In this document: positions 12,055-23,241 of the stretch, in pieces | How the letters are laid out: every line of letters starts with the position of its first letter | How positions within the stretch are numbered: the stretch's first letter is position 1 | Assembly: GCA_039654915.1 (NCBI GenBank) | Contig: CM077597.1 | Coordinates: forward strand, 76,262,001 to 76,326,000 | From: Aquilaria yunnanensis | Taxonomy: Eukaryota; Streptophyta; Magnoliopsida; Malvales; Thymelaeaceae | Length of the DNA: 64,000 nucleotides | Direction of reading: 5' to 3' | Position numbers and translations under genes: made by a program | The notes under the pieces: generated by a model | What the model was told of the DNA's origin: nothing | Databases searched by the model: none | What the model saw: only the letters and a program-made list of their open reading frames with translations

Positions 12055-13700
12055 TATTGTTTCTCGGCGATTCTTGGATGTTCCCGAATCAGTTATTTAC
12101 AACGGGACATCAGCCGACGAGGGGCATCCAATAGGAAAGTCTTATAAGGGAGATCTTTGATGATGAGCACACTCCCCGATGGCTTACTAGCCACTAGAGG
12201 CCTAATTATGGGGGCTTGACATGTTGACTTATGGACACTTCATTGACCAAAAGAGTACCTAACGACCGTCTCACGCTGGTAAGTATACCATATTTTCAAA
12301 GTTTTCTTAAAGCCCAAAAATTGAAAAATTCTGTTGAATTAATTAAAATTTTAATTACTCATTACAATATTTTGGTAGATATGTCTCATTTGACAAACCA
12401 TTTATTCCATTCTCTAGCAGGTATGGAGTGGGCCTCGATCCTTATAAATAGAGATGCCACACGAGATATGTGAGGAGCATATCACTCGACTAAATGTAAG
12501 TTTCTCATTTTTTAATATTCACATTAAGTGATTGATAATTAATTAAATTGAAATAATTTCAAGAGTTTATTAGTCAGACCCCCCGAGACTTCGTCAATAT
12601 TAATCGCCTTATTTTTGACTACTACACAAATTCCATTTGGAACCAAGTATACAAATGGAGATTGGATGCAGTGACGAAGTCCCTAGGGTGGAATACCAAA
12701 ACCCCGGCTTCGCTCTTTTACAGCCGTACATGCCCTTCCATATGACGCCCACTTGTGGTGAAAGATGTGTGGCTTATGGTAAAAAAAGCAGTGACAGAAG
12801 TGGTTTGAAGTCGGGAAAAAGGTCAAGAAGGTGGCAGATGAGACGGGGGTTGTCCCAAAGCACATGATAGACTTTATTCCTAGTGAGATGCACTAGGACC
12901 GAATTGTAAGTCCTGTACACTTTTCACATTTATTTCACATTAATGATATAATAGTATTTCATTTGTTAATTCTTAAGACGCTGTTGTAGACACAAGAATG
13001 AGAACAATAGAAGCCCTAGTTCGAGGATTAATGGACCAAGATGGACACCTGAAGAGGTCTAGCAAACAAAAGGATCATCTCACGTGTTAGTTGAGGGTAA
13101 ACTGTAGCAATTTTCGCTCTAGCGTGTTCATATTTCCTAGCAAACACCTTATTTTTGTAACGATAATTTTTTGTTATTTTGATTGTAGGACACATAGGTG
13201 GAGCATGTTCCGCAAAAGTACCCCAACCTGTGGATCATCCCCAGTTCAATAAGGAGTTTTGGCGAAAGGTTTGTGGGCTGCCAAGGAAGGGGCGCATCTC
13301 AAGTATCCCACCCCATCTTATGGATCCCAACACCTTTAGATCCTTGCAAGCAATCTCAATTCAGCCTATTTAGTTAGTATTTTCATGTGAGTTATACAAA
13401 ATTTTGAAAAACTAACTGACATATTTTTGCTGACATGCATTAATGCCCAATCAGCTAAGGTTGGAGAATGTGACCTTATATGATCAGGACTAGGAGGTTA
13501 TAATCGATTAACCCGAATCCAGTCAGACGTGTAGGAGCAGATCCAATGCTAGACAAGTCCTGTAATCCTTGCTGCGATCCTCAAGCTTATATAGAGCAGA
13601 GTTATTCTAGCTAGACATTAGACTAAGTCCTCTGGGGCCCGAGCTAATGATGGGAGTGCATGAGACAGTGGTGCCCCACTAGCACAGCTGTGAATGTGTG
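12055..13700 (+). other. Exon-like fragments of an unidentified gene inside the composite
   Basis: Several short stretches read like coding sequence separated by GT/AG boundaries, for example around 12140-12270, 12420-12475, 12800-12905 and 13185-13370, but with stops and frame changes. No family signature is clear. The position inside a CACTA-like element suggests a decayed element gene or a captured host gene; that is inference only. A short GGGTTTAGGGTTT tract lies near 13708. Confidence 0.3.
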
Positions 13701-14372
13701 ATTAGGGTTTAGGGTTTTTTTTTTCATATTTCTGTATTTATAAGACATATTTATGTAAATTATTAAAATTTATATTAATAATATTTTATTATTCAGCTAC
13801 AATAATTTACTAGTAAAAAATAATATAATATACCAATTTAATGAATTATATACACTAAAATCAATAATTAAAAAAAATAAAAATAAAAAATCATTTCATA
13901 ATTGAGGGAAGCATTGTTATACTTTAAATCATTGCGCTTGACAATGATAGAAAGTGTCACTCTTATCAAATAATAGTAGAATCAGTTATGTCAGTTTCGA
14001 TGAAAGAAATCATTACCACTCTACAACGATATCGAGATGATTCATGGTAGTAACAGTGATTTATCCTATGATTGTTTTCTATGATTTTAATCATATAAAA
14101 TTTTGCTTTTGTTATGATTTAGCTTTTACCATCGAAAATATCCTGGATTCTTGAAGTGTTATAAGGATAACATATACTTTATGGAGGCTCCATAGTTATA
14201 ATTTGTATTTATTTATAGTTTTGCCATGAATGACGAGGCTAAGCATTGGAGAGATAACGAGTTGGTTCCACTGTCATCTCGTCATCTCCCTCCCAAAACT
14301 CTTAAAAATTTCTACTTTGAAGCCTTAATCAACTGATAAGAATTCCCCAGCAGAGGAATCACAAAATAGGAT

Positions 14373-15495
14373 ATGGGTTTTCTTGTCAAAACTTGTACTT
14401 CATTCATTAATCATGTCCTTGATTTTTCAAGAATTTTGTTCATGAGGTTAATTGGTTCTCTTTGTTCGTCATCATCAAACTACACATTCCTAGTTTTATT
14501 GCATGTTTGGAAGAGAATAAAGCATGTATGCTTCAACAGCTTGTTTGAATCCATGGAGAAAACTATTGAGTTTGTTAAAATTGATGTGATGCACTTTTTT
14601 ACAACTCTTGATACTTGCACTGGGTCAAGTAGAACTTTTTTAATTATTAAGTGGACCCCTATTGATACTTTTAAACTAAATTGTGTTGCTTTTGTGGAGA
14701 ATTCTGGGAAAGGAGGGGCGATTGCAACAGTGGCAGATCTATGATTTTTATAAAGGAGGTCTGTGTACATATATAATTATTAAACTCTAATATTAAATGA
14801 TGAAACTTATAAGTTCTCATATACTATAATGTAATAATGAAAAAATTTTGAAGAAAATTTGAAAAAAGCTCTAATTTATCCTTTTTTTCTATCGTTGGTC
14901 GAACTATTAAAAAAATATATAAACTATGAAGAAGATGAGCGAAATATTTATGTTATATATAATGTAAGAGAAAAAAATCTTTTCACCCTTATAACTTTAT
15001 ATATATATATTCTACTTAGCTTATTAACTTTATCTTTTATCAAATTAGTTTGACAATTTTTCTTTTGAATTAAAGAAAAATAGTGGCAAAAAAAGTTCTA
15101 GGCCTAGATAGAAAAATATGTGAAAGTTGAAGGACCAATGTAGAACTTTTTCCATTATCCTAATTGTCAGTGGAAATAAGAGACTGATTTATTTTCTATC
15201 TTTGTTAAAGCAAGAGAGACCTATTATTTTGTTTCAGTAGATATTATAAAAATTATGGGGGTCTATTAAAAAATTTAAAGGATCTAATTACTTAATTATA
15301 TATATGTTATTAATATTTTTTCTGGAAAAGGGGGGTCCATGGACCCCCATAATTACCACATGGATCCGCCTCTGGATTGCAATAATTAGATACCATAATG
15401 CCTCTATGGTTGTTGCTTGTGCTAGGGATATAGGCCATACAAATCCCCTAGAAAGCAAAACTGTGGGCACTGAGAGATGGCCTCCAGTTCGGTAG
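14373..15495 (+). pseudogene. RNase H (RVT_3-type) pseudogene of a LINE-like element, split by a hAT MITE
   Basis: Residues encoded at 14560-14727 and 15383-15495 read as one plant RNase H-like protein once the 647-bp insert is ignored. The landmarks are KWTPIDTFKLN, the GKGGAIA stretch, and then IIRYHNASMVVACARDIGH. The position where the family has the first catalytic Asp (NCDG-type motif) reads NCVA, so the enzyme was dead or is diverged. The frame ends at a TAG after PPVR (15493-15495). No reverse transcriptase is seen nearby. The fragment from 14373 upstream fits the linker that precedes such domains in plant non-LTR elements. Confidence is high that it is a broken RNase H-like gene, lower for its exact origin. 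Confidence 0.65.
14728..15374. mobile_element. hAT-type MITE, 647 bp, with perfect 8-bp target duplication
   Basis: Bounded by GATTGCAA at 14720-14727 and 15375-15382. Terminal inverted repeats are CAGTGGCAGATCTATG at the left and CAGAGGCGGATCCATG at the right (read inward). The 8-bp duplication and CAG-type ends point to the hAT superfamily. The interior is AT-rich with no transposase. Confidence 0.9.
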
Positions 15496-15843
15496 CCTCA
15501 TGGGAAACATTAAGATGAAAGTAGAGAGTGATAGTCAAATGGCGGTTCAACCTTAACTTTCCACTTAATTACAAGATCCACACTCATGTTGTTGTTGTTT
15601 GATTGTAGATGTCTTTTCTAGCGACTTCAAATTAGTAGTATCGAAATCATATACAGGGAGATGAACTAAGTTTCAAATCAACTATCTATGATGGGATTGT
15701 AACAACCTTAACCTTTTGTTATATATGCTCATGCACTAGGCAAACTTATGCCTTTCATATCGCTTTATAAGGAGGGTGGTCAATTCCTAAGAAGGGCATA
15801 TAAACATCCATAGACTTCTGTTAGTTGTTGTATTGTAATCTAT

Positions 15844-16000
15844 GGCCCTGTTTGGGAACAAATTTAGTGATTAGCATTAGAATTTTGGATAATTTATTGA
15901 CGTTGAAGATGAAACCGTTGAAGCTTAAAGCTGAAAACTACCAATTGGATAACTTTTTTAAAATTTTAATGCTAATCACTGATGCTAATGTCAAACACGG
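15844..16000. mobile_element. Short palindromic MITE-like element
   Basis: The left end GGCCCTGTTTGGGAAC and the right end (read inward) CCGTGTTTGACATTAG enclose inverted copies of AGTGATTAGCATTAGAATTT and AGTGATTAGCATTAAAATTT. The whole stretch can fold as a hairpin. The left terminus resembles Tourist/hAT-type MITE ends. No clean target duplication was found. Confidence 0.55.
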
Positions 16001-16831
16001 AATATCTCTAAAAAAATCACACAAAAAAAAATCAAATTCTTAGCAATTAGTTGGTTGTACCCAATAGAAGGCTTGAACAACGATGGAGAAAGGAATAAAG
16101 CATGCATAGTGAAGGATTAGGTGAGTGAAGGAAATGTGTTGGACTAAAGATGAGAGTTAACTGGCTTCAACATTGATCATAGCCACCCTTTTCATTGTTG
16201 AATGTCTATCCAAGCCTCGCCAGTTAACGCTGTAATCGGGGTCATAGACCCATTCAACAAATTATATCCTGATCAGCTAGTAGCGCTGAAAATGAGCTGA
16301 GCCAAGTCGAGTAGTTGGCTGTTCATATTTGGCTTGAAATATTTGTTGGGCTTGATATTTTGTTCATGTTTGGATTGAAAATAATATGTACGGGTTGTGA
16401 ACAGATTTTTAGCTAATCGAGCTCGAGCTCTTCGCTTAAATTAATAGAAAAAGCTAAAATTGATTTGAGTCAAGCCAAAGCAATAAGCAAATCAAGCTTT
16501 ATTTAAATTGTATATTGAGCTTGAAATTTGGTTCATACTTGCTTGATAAATATTGGAACGTGCCATAAATGAGTTCATTTATTATTATTATGATGTTTTT
16601 GTATATATTGATTATCTTGTTATAAACACTGAAAATACATGCATAAAAAAATGATTTTTTTTTTAAAACTATGATGTATCAAGTCCATTAATTTTCAATT
16701 CACAAAACACATGGCAAAATGACATTGGTTGTACAAAAAGAGACATCAACAATTTGGGATAGTAGATTCTTATTCACTATTAGAACACCGACCCTTTTTC
16801 TCACGCAAGACACTAAGGTCCAGAGATTGTG
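16001..16831. other. Unassigned intergenic sequence
   Basis: AT-rich with no supported gene, RNA or complete element. A stretch near 16310-16520 is rich in TCGAGCTC and AAGCC-type words typical of decayed retroelements, but no domain is readable. Confidence 0.4.
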
Positions 16832-16839
16832 AACAAGTC

Positions 16840-19005
16840 TAGGGATGACAATTGGGAGAATCAAATCAGGTTTGGGCCAGTGCATTTAGTTTTGGGTTTA
16901 ATTAGGCTTATGAAGGACCTTGCTTACCCCTCTATAGGTTATCCCTTGCATATTAGGTTAATCATGATTTAGTAATCCTGCTTTTATTTAGAAATGGCTA
17001 AGCTAAAACTTACATTATTTAAAACTTTACTTGCCACTAGTTGATTGTCTTATAACATGAATCAATACATGCTTAACTTAGGCATTTGGAAAAGACATAA
17101 TAAATAAAACCTTTTAAATACTTGCCATGGCATTCACAAAAACAACTTAAAATAGATACTGGAGTCATATAAACACATTTACTTGAACATCAAGTATTAG
17201 CCTACGTACACGTACCACTTAACTTATGTACATCCATAAGTAACTCTAGTGCATACACAACATATACACTAAAGAAGTCCATACACACTAGTCTAAATTG
17301 AGGCTCTTTCTTCATATGCGAGTACTCAATATGTACAAAGTCTGAGACTAGCAAATAACTCCCATGTAAGCATAGAAGTTCCAGAAATGAAAGGTCTAGC
17401 TTTCCTTGTGAACTTTGCATGTATCTTTCAAGGCTATATACTTAGTTAGTGCATTAATATGATTAACCAATAACTTAAAATCATTAAAGATTCATCACAC
17501 TCTAAATACCTACACCAAAAACCTTGTTTAACAACCCTTCAATGGGTGTTAGGCTCCCCAATGTTAGTATCTGCACAATGTGACATTTATGAGGTTGAAA
17601 ATTACAAGTTCTCAGTAAAAGATCAAATAACTGCAAGAAAATCTTTAGGACCCAGTATATATAACAGATATACACATCTTAGCATGAGCTCAAAATGTTC
17701 CAAGGTATTAACTAATGGCAACTAGCACAAGTTATATGATAGGGAACCATTATCAACCTAGTCCTTCTTACAAGAGCTTAACTCTTACCTTAGCAAGCTT
17801 GGCTTACCACTTACTTACCCTTACTCACACTATACAGGAGTTCTTAAACTTGGTGGCTCTTTTTTGCTAAGCTAAATAGCTTTGCTAGGGTACTCTTGAG
17901 CCTCAAAGCCCATCTTGAATAACTAGCACCTTTATTCTTACATAAAGGCTACTTGATTACTTAGTCCTTAAGGCACTTCTTGTTCACCTCTTACTATCTT
18001 AATTAATGTATTATAAATAGATAATAAAATCCCTTACATGGAATAGTTAATGCAAGAGAACACCAACTTTAGGATCCTTACGGTCTCGATTTTATGCCCT
18101 TCTTTGTTCCTTTGTAATATCTTAGTTTTCAAAGCTAAACTAATCATTCATGAATCAAAACCAAGAGTTTCCAAGCCTAAAATCAGTTTAAAAAGGAACC
18201 TTAGTTTGCTAGAAAATCTAGACTTCTTGTGCACTAAATGCACTAATGTAGATGAATCTTTAGCCTTAGATTACTTCAGTTTTTAGCTTGTTCATTGCAA
18301 GGCTAGTAAACTTGACTTGAACCATTTGTTCCTACTTTAAACATGCAAGAACCATCAACAAATTCTCACTACTAGTTCCTTAACAATCCAGAAAATAGGA
18401 AAATTGAAATACACACACAACAACAACACCACCACCAAAGGTGTTTTGTACTCATAAATTGTACCACCTTGGTTCCTATTGAATTCTTCTCTTATAAGTG
18501 AGTAAAAACCAATATAACTACATCAAATTCAACCAATTCAAGAACAATGGCCCAAAAAAATCTGCCATAGACGAACCCACCAATTTACAAACACACACAC
18601 ACATGCACACATGATTTTCCTTCAAAATTTTCCTAAATTGTGCTTGAATTTGGTGGATTAAGCTTGGCTTGCTCTTGGCTATGGTGGTTTGAAGGAGAAG
18701 AGTTTTGGCCATCTGGAGGTTGTGGGTGATGAAAGAAACAAAGTTTGTTGGCTAATTTAGCTTAAATATTAAGCTAGCATGTGTCTTGCACAAACTATGG
18801 TTCATGCGCATGCCTATTAACTCTTAGTCCTTAAGTGCAAGAAGGCTAGAACTTTAGGACCAATTCCAGGTTCTCACTTCATTTGGGTTTAGGTTAGGTC
18901 AGGTTAGATACAATCATATTCAGGTCATTCAATTTTTGGTGAAATCACATCAAGTCGGGTTTGGGTTTGGGTTTGGGTGGATCTAGTCAAGTTTTGCCAC
19001 CCCTA
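16840..19005. mobile_element. Non-autonomous hAT element, 2166 bp, with perfect 8-bp target duplication
   Basis: AACAAGTC lies at 16832-16839 and again at 19006-19013. Terminal inverted repeats are TAGGGATGACAA and TAGGGGTGGCAA (read inward). The right subterminal region carries a GGGTTTGGGTTTGGGTTTGG run and GGTCAGGTT-type motifs; the left has TTTGGGCC and TTTGGGTTT. The interior shows no transposase or recognised domain. AT-rich stretches there resemble retrotransposon LTR sequence, possibly nested, which I could not resolve. Confidence 0.88.
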
Positions 19006-19127
19006 AACAAGTCAAAGGTCCCCATTTGGCTTTACCTTTATTATGTATTGTATTGCAGCCAATATGAAGTTATTAGAAGCATAAGGAATAATTTAAAAAA
19101 AAAAGACGTTTAATTGTTGTACCAAGA

Positions 19128-19970
19128 TAGAGGTGTTCAACGGGCCTATGTAGCCAGCTGACCTAGTGCGAGCTTGGGCCTGGACTAGAATTTTTTTAAA
19201 AGAAAATAAAATTTATTTTATTGACTTTAGGTTTCTATTTCTTCTCCACACTAGATTTTACTAATTGAAAAAACCAAACCATACTTATAAAAATTGGAAA
19301 GTGTAATACACGAGAAAATGACCAAACATTCCAATAATTACTAGATAGGAATACTAGTAATCCTTATCGGATAAGGTCTCATAGTCAGAAATAAGAGCAG
19401 CATTAGGTCAACCATGGTTGCACCAACATTCCTCTTTAGATGGCAACTACATCCATTTATTCCTTTTTGCTATTTTCCTAGAACTAAAACCTATTTCGGT
19501 CACACCAGTTAATTATATACACACATATGCTATCATTTGCCCGCAATGCTTGCACATTTTGGGCCTCTCATCTTTCTCAAAATGACTTGTGAATTATGGC
19601 CACACCCAAGGTGGTATTCCCCCAGATTTTATAACTTGGAAGTGGATGGCTTTGTCAGTCGAACAATCTTTCTTACGAAAAAAAGACTCATTTTGCGTGG
19701 TTTGGGATGGGGAGTCCACCACACCTTTGCCCTTTACTTTCCCTCTTGATGCCATTAATAAGAGAGTAACAGTAGAGATGAAGAAGAAATTTGGCTGGGT
19801 CGAGCTTGGCCCATGCAACACTTCCTCCTACCCTAGGCCCATAATTGCACCACCTCCTCCATTACCTCTCCCCGAGCTGGTCCTAGCAAGGCCTTGACTG
19901 GGTTGGGCAAGATTTAACCCAGAGCTGGGTCTGGGCTGGCTATGTCGGCACGGCCCACTGAACACCTTTA
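19128..19970. mobile_element. Older hAT-like element, 843 bp
   Basis: Terminal inverted repeats TAGAGGTGTTCAACGGGCC and TAAAGGTGTTCAGTGGGCC differ at three positions. Flanks are TACCAAGA and ACCTAAGG, at best an eroded 8-bp duplication. Both subterminal regions are rich in GGGCCTGGAC/GGGCTGG words. The interior contains a short gene-like stretch (about 19589-19897) without a recognisable domain. Confidence 0.65.
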
Positions 19971-20690
19971 ACCTAAGGTCTCAGGTAAGGGAGCAAGTAT
20001 ATAATGGATCATAATAAAAGATACCATAATTTACATATAATTATTTTTTACAATGTAATCTTATAAGTATTTTCCTTCGAATGTTATTATAGGAATTTAT
20101 AAGCTTTCTATATATATTTACATATTATGATTTAAAAGTAAGGATAATTACAATTTGTCCTCTTGAGGTTTAGTTGAAAGAAATATATACACCACAATGT
20201 GGACATATTTACGAAGTATGAGATACTAATCAACTAATTATGACATTAACATTGTGCTACAACTTCGTAATATACACCACAATTTTGCATTAATTACACA
20301 TATGCCATCATTGTACATTTTTCGTTTAATTGAGATTGTTGCTTCTGTATATAGTCGTTGTTCCATTTACTTTTTTTTTTATGCACATCTCTTTGCTTTC
20401 TCACTTTTTCCTTATTTACAAAAATATCACAACATCTAGAATAACACATTTTATGAAATGAACAATATTTTAAGAAATAAGACATTTATATGAAGGGATC
20501 AACACTTCTTACTAAAATCAATACCAATTCTTACAAGACTGTCACTGTATATTGAAGAGCATATGTTACAAAATGAACAACACCTTTTACAAGATTGCCA
20601 CTATGAGATGCATTTTTTATGAAATGAACAACATTTTATAGAACGAAATATTTGTATAAATGGAACAACAATTTGCATATCAGTTGGCGT
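19971..20690. other. Unassigned AT-rich sequence
   Basis: No gene recognised. A loose repetition of TTTTATGAAATGAACAACA-type words occurs at 20449-20475, 20568-20590 and 20612-20680. Confidence 0.4.
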
Positions 20691-20696
20691 TGCCAC

Positions 20697-20997
20697 CAAG
20701 TTTGGTCTATGTCCACAATGTCTTTCATGTGAGTTCCTTAAGGAAACGCATTGTGAATCTGGTGTAAGTGTTAACCCCATCCTCCATTCTAATAAGAGAG
20801 GACTTAAGTAATGAAGAACACCCCATCAAGTTTCTTGACCGTCAAGTTCAGAAACTAGGTACAAAGTTGATCTCAATGGTCAATATACTATGGTCTAACC
20901 ATGGGGAGAAAGAGGCCACTTGGGAGACCAAGTAGGATATGCAAAAAAAATATCCAAATGAATTTGCCCAATTAAGTCAGAATTTGGGGGACCAAAT
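20697..20997 (+). pseudogene. C-terminal end of a Gypsy pol (integrase tail)
   Basis: In successive frames it reads VHNVFHVSSLRK, then FLDRQVQKLG, then SMVNILWSNHG and EATWE. This is the characteristic post-integrase tail of plant chromovirus-type Gypsy polyproteins. At least one frameshift and an in-frame TAG break it. It is followed directly by a polypurine tract and the LTR at 21016, which fixes the orientation. The rest of the element is missing to the left. Confidence 0.8.
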
Positions 20998-21003
20998 TTT
21001 TTA

Positions 21004-21015
21004 GAAAGGGAAGGA
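21004..21015 (+). other. Polypurine tract of the Gypsy element
   Basis: GAAAGGGAAGGA immediately precedes the TGTGATGG start of the LTR, as required for plus-strand priming. Confidence 0.7.
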
Positions 21016-22995
21016 TGTGATGGCTTTCCTAGTCAATCAAAGACTTTGACCGGGTAAGTATGTTTATTTAAGTGATTTCACTTAAGTACCTCAAGTTAGC
21101 ATCTTATTAAGCAAGGAAGACAAGCCAAGTATATGTAAAGATGAGTTCCTAAGTGTGGTTTGGCAGCTAAGAGTCAAAAGGGAAAAAAAAGTAATTTTGA
21201 CCCATGTGTGTGGCATGACTATAATTTTTATGAAATTAGGGTCATGTAAGAATTTTTACTAATTAAGTTAAGACCATAAGTTATTCTAGCTATTAGAACC
21301 ATCATTTGAAGGAAAAGAGCAAAAGTTGCACTAAGTGCTCAAGTTAGTCATTTATGTCTTAAGTGGCTTAAGTGTCCAAAAGGCTAAGTGTAAGAGGCTT
21401 TTGAACTTTTTAGGACCAAGGAGGGATGGTTTTGGGTGTGTGTTTAGTGGCCAAAGTGAATCAAGGGAGAACTTGAGAGCCAAAAGGCAAGAAAATAAGA
21501 AGTATGCCTTAGTGGAGTGGTTAGGATATTTTAGGCAAGTTTAACTTCCATTAACCATTTGTCCTTTTCTAATTTTTGTGGTTCCCTCTCCCCACCAAAA
21601 ATTCTGCATCAAACCTGTCCAATTCCTCAATTTTCCATCAAACTTGAAGGTCCCAAGGTGATTCGAAGAAGCCTCCAACTTGTTCTTAGTGTTTTTGCTC
21701 CTATCTAACTCAGGTAAGCTTCTTAGTTTGGTTTGATCTAGTTATAAGTTGTTTGAGTAGCTAAAAATGGTCTTAATTTGAGGTTCTTGGTGCCATATCA
21801 TGTTGGTTTTAGGTCTGGAACTCAAGAGAGCTAGGTTGAGCTCAAGTGTGCTTGTGCTTTGTTCTTGCTTTGTGGCTGAATTGAGCAAAGGGTTCAAGTT
21901 GATTTAGCTCAAATATTGGATAGAAATATAGTATTTACATGTGGGAATGAAGTAGAAACAAGGTCCACATGAATTGGCTTTGGGGATAAGAAGGTTGGGT
22001 AAGTTTTGTGCAAGTTCGCATGTAGTCATGCAATGCTGGAAGAGCATTGGCTACGCGTTGCAACTAATGACACGGTTTGGTGACTCATCACCGGCAATTT
22101 CCTAGGATGCCCGAGAACTAATGCCAAGACACCTAAGGTGCAAGAAGTCCCAAGGATTATGTGTGTTACATATCATACATTCATGCATTACATATTCTTA
22201 TGTTTTGTCTTATGTTGATTGTTGGTTGGTTGAATGTTGTTTGTGTGCCATATTGCATGTCTGCTTGCTATCTTTCTTGTAGGTACCCCAAAGGATCCTT
22301 ACTGAGTACATTCATGTACTCATTTCTTTAAGTTTGTTATGTAGGTTTTAATACCGAGCCTAACAACTAGTGGATAGTTGTGGGCTAAGTTTCTTCTTTT
22401 TACAGGTACTGTTTCTACAAAATCCTTAAGATTCTAAATTTACTTGAGAGTTAAGCTTCGTACTAACTAAGTTCTATGCCTTTACAGTTTAGGGCTAAGT
22501 GGTGTACAAGGATAAGAAAGAGGCTTGCACTTAGAGCTTGATAGCTCAAAGGTGGGGCTTAAGTAAAGGATCTTAGTTAAGAATTTTGTCTTGCATGTTT
22601 ATAGTACCTTGTGTAGTAAGATGTTGTCTCTATTAGGATACATTGTGGTGTAAAACCATTAAGTTACTTTTGGGTGTGTGCTAGTGATGCAATGTGCGCA
22701 CAAACTATTACTTGAAGTTGATGTAACTAGTATTTCAATGTCTTGGCATGGTTTAAGTACTTTTAAAATGAATGCTCGAGCAATGTTTTTCTGAAATTGT
22801 TTACTTATTTATTTTGCATCACCAGGAAAAATGCATGCATATCTTGGTTGCATGGTAGGCTAAGAAACAAGTTACACGTAAACTGTTTTATTTTTCCTAT
22901 AAGTAATAGTTAGCCAATAGTAATTAAGTGGGATCACAGTCCCAAAGGGCCTACAAGTTGAGCAACTCAAAGCACTGGGATGCCGCTTTGTGACA
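21016..22995 (+). mobile_element. 3' LTR of a 5'-truncated Gypsy element, 1980 bp
   Basis: Begins TGTGATGG after the polypurine tract and ends TTTGTGACA. Homologous to the solo LTR at 9472-12054 with an internal deletion near 22105-22125. No matching 5' LTR exists in the window and the right flank (TAGAA) does not match the left context, consistent with loss of the 5' half. Confidence 0.82.
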
Positions 22996-23241
22996 TAGAA
23001 ATTGAGGATGAAATGAAGCATTCCAAATAAAGCATTCATTTTGACCAAGCCAAATGATCCATAGGGTTGACATTAATAATCAAAACCAGTCAAAAGGACC
23101 ATGATTTTTGATTCACTAGTAGAGAAAATGAGCCAAGCCTAAAATGAATGGTATGTCATAGATAAGGGTTGATGTACCCCATACTTACTAAAAGCCTAGA
23201 CATTCTTAGATAAGATGAAACATTGTTTTAAAAGTGTTACA
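22996..23241. other. Flank of the MULE pseudogene
   Basis: Non-coding. Because it adjoins the minus-strand solo LTR at 23242 through its TTACA duplication, it is continuous with the sequence at 24695 and probably belongs to the 3' part of the Mutator element. Confidence 0.45.

Larger units (their letters stand above)
1684..14158. mobile_element. Probable CACTA (En/Spm-like) composite element, block 1
   Basis: The left end begins CACTAAAAGG at 1684. The right end, read inward, begins CACTTCAAGAA at 14158. Both ends are flanked by TTA (1681-1683 and 14159-14161), the 3-bp duplication length expected of CACTA elements. Both subterminal regions carry GCTAAATCA and a near-palindromic TATGATTAAAATCAT motif, and variants of that motif recur inside. 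The interior contains tandem units A and B, a Stowaway MITE, a SINE, a 2.6-kb solo LTR, and exon-like debris at 12055-13700. No clear transposase domain was found. The terminal match is short, so the boundary call is moderate; the left end is independently supported by a second copy at 42131. Confidence 0.5.
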
